Of a stretch of DNA of 62,860 bases, positions 59,636 to 62,860 are shown piece by piece. The translations under genes and the position numbers were made by a program. This DNA is from a virus. Where the stretch lies: positions 1 through 62,860 of the IMG/VR virus record IMGVR_UViG_3300009419_001029. One strand, 5' to 3'. Every line of letters begins with the position of its first letter. Position 1 is the stretch's first letter. Below the pieces are notes generated by a model that was not told where the DNA came from, searched no databases, and was given only the letters and a program-made list of their open reading frames with translations.

Positions 59636-60739
59636 TTATTTTAAGTTTGGATTGTCTACTACATTGCCAAACTGGTCAACAAGAATAACATCTTTCTTTC
59701 CCGTCTTACCAATACCGCGAGTTAATGTCACACCTAGAGGACGAATACCCGCAATGCCCAATGCGCCTCCGTTACGGGTACTATCATTTCGTAGTAACCA
59801 AACCATCATGTGACTTTCTGGGATCTCAGCGGCATTAGTAATAACAGCATGACATTGAACCGTGACGTTATTATCTACTTGCTTGAAATGCTCTGGCTTG
59901 AATGTTTGAACAACAACACCTCCTTTAGGATTTAAGTCATTACCAAATACAGCACTCAATGCCTCTTGTTCAGTTGGCTCCATGACAATCTCTTTAGATA
60001 ACGCATAAACAGGAACGGTTCCTGACTTCATTTTGCGTTCGCCAACTGGCTGTAATTTTACGATACCATCTTTGATTAGTTTGTCTAATATAGAACGAGC
60101 ACGTTGACCAAACATATTATCAGCACTTTCCCACATATCCGCATCTAGCTTTTTAATACTGATTGGCAAACTGCCTCTTTCACTGGTCAATACCACATCA
60201 GCTTTCTTGCGGTCTGCCGTGTCACGACCGGCAACTTCAACATTTGTACAGTTACGAATAGTCATTTTCTTACCACGTGGATCAACGAATGTAACATTAG
60301 CCGAACCATATTTCTGAATCAATGACTGTAGCAAACTAGCCATTTCTAATTCATTAGCAACACCGGCACTATTATCACCTTGCTTGCCCGTGTCTTTAAC
60401 CACAACTGTAATTGGACTATTACTGAATACAACTCCGCCCAAACTACTGATACCTGGATCAGCACTATATTCTGCGTCTCCTTCGGGAAGTTGTTTTTGT
60501 AAGATTGCTAAAATTTCATTAAGTATGGCAGTACGGAACTCATTTTTCTTTTGGCCAGCTGGGATTTGAACCAATACATTAATCTTGTTTCCGTTTGGTT
60601 TCAAATCTTCATAACCATTCTTACGAAGAATCTGTTCAACTTGACCCTTAGTCACAGGTTGGGGTTGAATATCAACTTTACCAGCGGTTGGTTGGGCGGC
60701 TCTTTCTACCAAAGTTCTTGCAAATTCGTTGTATCTCAT
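59636..60739 (-). CDS. Nuclease-like packaged protein, 367 residues
   Basis: Starts MRYNEFARTLVE, capsid-targeting-like with a Leu-Val-Glu site. The centre has a restriction-nuclease-like layout: GVANELEMASLLQSLIQKYG, then KKADVVLTSERGSLPISIKKLD (Asp ... I-x-x-K-K) suggesting a PD-(D/E)xK fold. The N-terminal part (IPAGQKKNEFRTAILNEIL) and beta-rich C-terminus are unknown. If packaged, it could cut host or competitor DNA on entry. Domain call is tentative; late promoter upstream. Confidence 0.6.
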   Translation of the reverse strand: MRYNEFARTLVERAAQPTAGKVDIQPQPVTKGQVEQILRKNGYEDLKPNGNKINVLVQIPAGQKKNEFRTAILNEILAILQKQLPEGDAEYSADPGISSLGGVVFSNSPITVVVKDTGKQGDNSAGVANELEMASLLQSLIQKYGSANVTFVDPRGKKMTIRNCTNVEVAGRDTADRKKADVVLTSERGSLPISIKKLDADMWESADNMFGQRARSILDKLIKDGIVKLQPVGERKMKSGTVPVYALSKEIVMEPTEQEALSAVFGNDLNPKGGVVVQTFKPEHFKQVDNNVTVQCHAVITNAAEIPESHMMVWLLRNDSTRNGGALGIAGIRPLGVTLTRGIGKTGKKDVILVDQFGNVVDNPNLK

Positions 60740-60789
60740 ATATAATATCTCAAAGAGTTAATGAAGTGATAATTATATCACCGATTCTA

Positions 60790-60797
60790 TATTTATC
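60790..60797 (-). promoter_or_regulatory. T4-type late promoter (minus strand)
   Basis: GATAAATA on the minus strand, 50 bases before the nuclease-like gene. Confidence 0.65.
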
Positions 60798-60820
60798 GAA
60801 AATTTTATAAAAGGAAACTT

Positions 60821-61408
60821 ATGAGTCTAGTCCCAATCGTCATTGAACAAACAGCTAAAGGTGAGCGTAGTTATGACATTTACAGCCGTCTATTGCGTGA
60901 CCGTGTTATTTTGCTTGAGGGCGAAGTGCATGACCAAATGGCGAACTTGATTGTTGCCCAGCTACTGTTCTTGGAATCTGAGGGTGAGAAGGATATCTCA
61001 ATGTACATCAATAGCCCGGGTGGTAGCGTAACTGCTGGCCTGGCCATCTATGATTGTATGCAATTCATTACCCCTGATGTTCAAACAATCGTTATGGGTC
61101 AAGCATGTTCAATGGGAAGTTTGCTTGCACAAGCAGGTGCACCCGGTAAGCGTATGATGTTACCTAATGCACGACACATGATTCACCAACCCAGTGGTGG
61201 TGCCCGCGGTATGCAAAGTGACATTGAAATCAGCTACAAAGAAATCACATACTTGAAAAAGCGATTGACTGATATCTAAGTCAAGCACAACAGTGCAGGA
61301 AAGACATATGAAGAATTTGAAAGAGATATGGATAGAGACCGCTTCATGTCTGCTGAGGAGGCAGTAACTTACGGTCTAATCGACAAAATCATCGATAAAC
61401 GCAATTAA
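60821..61408 (+). pseudogene. clpP: ClpP serine protease, one in-frame stop
   Basis: From ATG 60821 (AAAGGA upstream) the frame encodes a standard Clp[21 protein letters not shown] with Ser97, and MIHQPSGG with His122. TAA at 61277-61279 stops it at 152 residues, where the family has a residue before a Val- or Ala-Leu-His stretch. The same frame then continues ([22 protein letters not shown], with the triad Asp) to TAA at 61408 and matches ClpP to its end. The short form lacks the Asp and the handle helix. It must be read through, mutated or mis-sequenced. Confidence 0.9.
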
Positions 61409-61446
61409 ACACACTTTACCCATCTTATAGTCAGTATTTTATTAAT

Positions 61447-61454
61447 CATAAATA
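61447..61454 (+). promoter_or_regulatory. T4-type late promoter
   Basis: CATAAATA, four bases before an ATG (61459) with a very short frame and 26 bases before the ATG at 61481. Confidence 0.55.
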
Positions 61455-61480
61455 CAGTATGACTAACAGATGGGTAACCC

Positions 61481-61588
61481 ATGGATGAACTAGATCCGCG
61501 TAAATTATACGAACTTTCGGAATCTCTTAACGAACTTACCGGTACAGTAAAATATACCGATGAGGTCCATGCTGGGACCTCAGGCTGA
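61481..61588 (+). CDS. Short frame, possibly the start of the next gene
   Basis: 35 residues: MDELDPRKLYELSESLNELTG, then VKYTDEVHAGTSG. It ends inside the next gene, which is in another frame and lacks its own ribosome site. The two could be one protein split by a frameshift near 61560-61580. A short independent gene is the alternative. Confidence 0.4.
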   Translation: MDELDPRKLYELSESLNELTGTVKYTDEVHAGTSG

Positions 61589-61946
61589 GGCAAACAGGAA
61601 GCTAAAAGAATCCGGCAAAGCTAGAGCCGATGCAGGTGGTATCTTTGATGGTCCCGGTAAGAATTCAGTAATGATAAACAGCAACAGCATGCCGGCAAAC
61701 GATATACTAACTTCATTAAGAGAATCATTTGGTAGTGTGCAGAAGAAGTCAATTGAGAGTGAAGTACCAAAATTAACTAAGTTTAATACAATGTCACCAG
61801 GTGGCAGGGGAGGCTCTAGTAGTAGTTCAATGGACATACTAGAAAGATTTACTGACATTATGGAACAAAAAATGTCTGATGTGATAGATGCCATCTCCGA
61901 TAACAACAATATTAAAGAAGAAATATTGTTATACAGCAAAGTATAA
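61560..61946 (+). CDS. Hypothetical helical protein, 128 residues
   Basis: A Ser/Gly/Asn-rich protein with a helical end (MDILERFTDIMEQKMSDVID) similar to structural or assembly proteins of T4-like phages in layout. Start at ATG 61560 or 61569; no ribosome site is clear. It might be the second half of the frame at 61481. Late promoter upstream. Function unknown. Confidence 0.5.
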   Translation: MRSMLGPQAEANRKLKESGKARADAGGIFDGPGKNSVMINSNSMPANDILTSLRESFGSVQKKSIESEVPKLTKFNTMSPGGRGGSSSSSMDILERFTDIMEQKMSDVIDAISDNNNIKEEILLYSKV

Positions 61947-61966
61947 TTCCTAGCATAGTCACACAA

Positions 61967-62022
61967 TTGTCATCGTACTGTCATATTTCCTGAAGTAAAT
62001 ACTTGTGTAATAAACACACAAG
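61967..62022 (+). promoter_or_regulatory. PhoB box with overlapping late promoter and 5' stem-loop
   Basis: Two direct repeats, TTGTCAT (61967-61973) and CTGTCAT (61978-61984), 11 bp apart, match the PhoB box (CTGTCAT with 4-base spacer). The TAAATA at 61996-62001, about 11 bp on, could serve as the -10 of a PhoB promoter and as the late element (GTAAATA). CTTGTGT (62002-62008) and ACACAAG (62016-62022) form a stem at the expected transcript start. It controls pstS. Confidence 0.78.
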
Positions 62023-62033
62023 GAGACTATTAC

Positions 62034-62860
62034 ATGAAAAAACTAACAGCATTATTAGGTGCATTGTTAATATCAACGGTCGCAGTTAGCGCAGACATTA
62101 CAGGAGCTGGCGCGACTTTTCCATTCCCAATCTATGCCAAGTGGGCTGAAGGCTACAAAAAAGCCACTGGTACTGGCATGAACTATCAAAGCATTGGTAG
62201 CTCAGGTGGAATTAGACAAATCAACGCAAAGACAGTAGACTTTGGTGCAACTGACGCGCCAGTAAGCGGAGAAAACTTGGACAAGATGGGGCAGGTTCAA
62301 TTCCCTGCTATCATTGGCGGAACAGTTCCTGTAATAAACTTAGACGGATTCAGGCCCGGCGAACTACGCATTACTGGTCCAGTCATGGCTGAAGTGTTCT
62401 TGGGTAACATTAATCGTTGGAATGATCCTAAATTAACAGCATTAAATCCAGGTAAGAATTTACCCAACACAGAAATTACCGTTGTACATCGTGCTGATGG
62501 TTCAGGTACAACATTCAATTGGACAGACTATCTTGCTACGGTAAGCCCAGAGTGGCTACAACGAGCAGGTCGTGGTGCCACTATTAAGTGGCCAGCAGCC
62601 AATTCAGTAGGTGGTAAAGGCAATGAAGGTGTTGCAGCCAACGTCAACCGAATCAAAGGCTCGATCGGTTATGTAGAGTATGCTTATGTTAAGAAAAACA
62701 ATATGATTTTCCTGCAACTACAAAACAAGTCAGGCAAGTATGTTAGTCCAGATGACCTAACATTTGCCGCAGCCGCAGATGGCGCTGATTGGTTCTCAGT
62801 CCCGGGTATGGGATTGAGCATTGTGGATCAAAAGAATCCTAATGCTTGGCCAGTAAGTTC
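62034..62860 (+). CDS. pstS: PstS, phosphate-binding protein (3' end outside window)
   Basis: 275 codons to the edge. A signal peptide (MKKLTALLGALLISTVAVSA) sends it to the periplasm. The mature part matches PstS: DITGAGATFPFPIYAKWAEG, then YQSIGSSGGIRQI and FGATDAPVS (phosphate loops), and ITVVHRADGSGTT with Arg, Asp and Ser that bind phosphate. It loads the PstCAB transporter of the host. With a PhoB box it should be switched on in phosphate-starved cells. GGAG ribosome site. Confidence 0.95.
   Translation, partial: MKKLTALLGALLISTVAVSADITGAGATFPFPIYAKWAEGYKKATGTGMNYQSIGSSGGIRQINAKTVDFGATDAPVSGENLDKMGQVQFPAIIGGTVPVINLDGFRPGELRITGPVMAEVFLGNINRWNDPKLTALNPGKNLPNTEITVVHRADGSGTTFNWTDYLATVSPEWLQRAGRGATIKWPAANSVGGKGNEGVAANVNRIKGSIGYVEYAYVKKNNMIFLQLQNKSGKYVSPDDLTFAAAADGADWFSVPGMGLSIVDQKNPNAWPVS

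Noticed and set aside
55720-61408. A prophage-host boundary carrying host clp genes
   Set aside because: The clp genes are mixed with late promoters, bS21 and phage-type genes, not in host order (clpP-clpX adjacent), so they belong to the phage.

Overview
The window is one stretch of a large, tailed, T4-like bacteriophage genome; both ends cut through genes. The evidence is a family B DNA polymerase close to T4 gp43, a gp45-type sliding clamp, a gp30-type ATP DNA ligase, an RNase H/FEN-type exonuclease, many T4-type late promoters (NATAAATA), free-standing HNH endonucleases, and genes packed with ATGA overlaps. Host-derived genes (pstS with a PhoB-type box, hsp20, clpX, clpS, clpP, bS21, dps, sod, Gram-negative lipoproteins) point to an aquatic proteobacterial host. 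The host cannot be named from the sequence alone. No photosynthesis genes, tRNA genes or CRISPR arrays were seen, and no stretch over 300 bases lacks a gene.

Layout. 0-7.7 kb: a sugar-transferase-like gene and several modular proteins with N-termini that look like T4 capsid-targeting sequences, plus Dps, a secreted nuclease and a zinc peptidase. 7.7-15.3 kb: TilS, a DsbA-like protein, DNA polymerase, clamp, a DpdA/TGT-like transglycosylase and a 2OG oxygenase. 15.3-27.7 kb: sugar and nucleotide metabolism (nucleotidyltransferases, two glycosyltransferases, an aldolase, an epimerase), folE, an R67-type dihydrofolate reductase, queD and queE, with two HNH genes inserted. 27.7-33.7 kb, minus strand: a late block of five genes starting M(R/K)xxEFIxE or similar, including a GNAT/ParB/kinase-like protein, a superoxide dismutase and a mosaic protein. 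33.7-39.5 kb: UvsE, an HNH protein, a helicase-HNH gene and RNase H, each behind strong sigma70 promoters. 39.5-49.7 kb: small genes, a repeated family of about 65-100 residue proteins, and DNA ligase. 49.7-55.7 kb: envelope proteins. 55.7-61.4 kb: ClpX, bS21, Hsp20, ClpS and ClpP. The window ends in pstS.

Main idea. At least nine proteins start with a short peptide resembling the T4 internal-protein capsid-targeting sequence. The mosaic ones are also punctuated by a repeated in-frame peptide, (Q/E/K)GVAEG, that fits the T4 prohead-protease rule (hydrophobic-x-Glu, cut after Glu). I read this as a set of head-packaged, protease-processed proteins delivered with the DNA, including enzymes such as a kinase-like domain, SOD, acetyltransferases and a metallopeptidase. 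A second theme is a near-complete phage Clp protease set. Several genes (clpP, uvsE, the helicase, one small family member) are broken by a single stop or frameshift, so real decay, recoding and sequencing error must be told apart.
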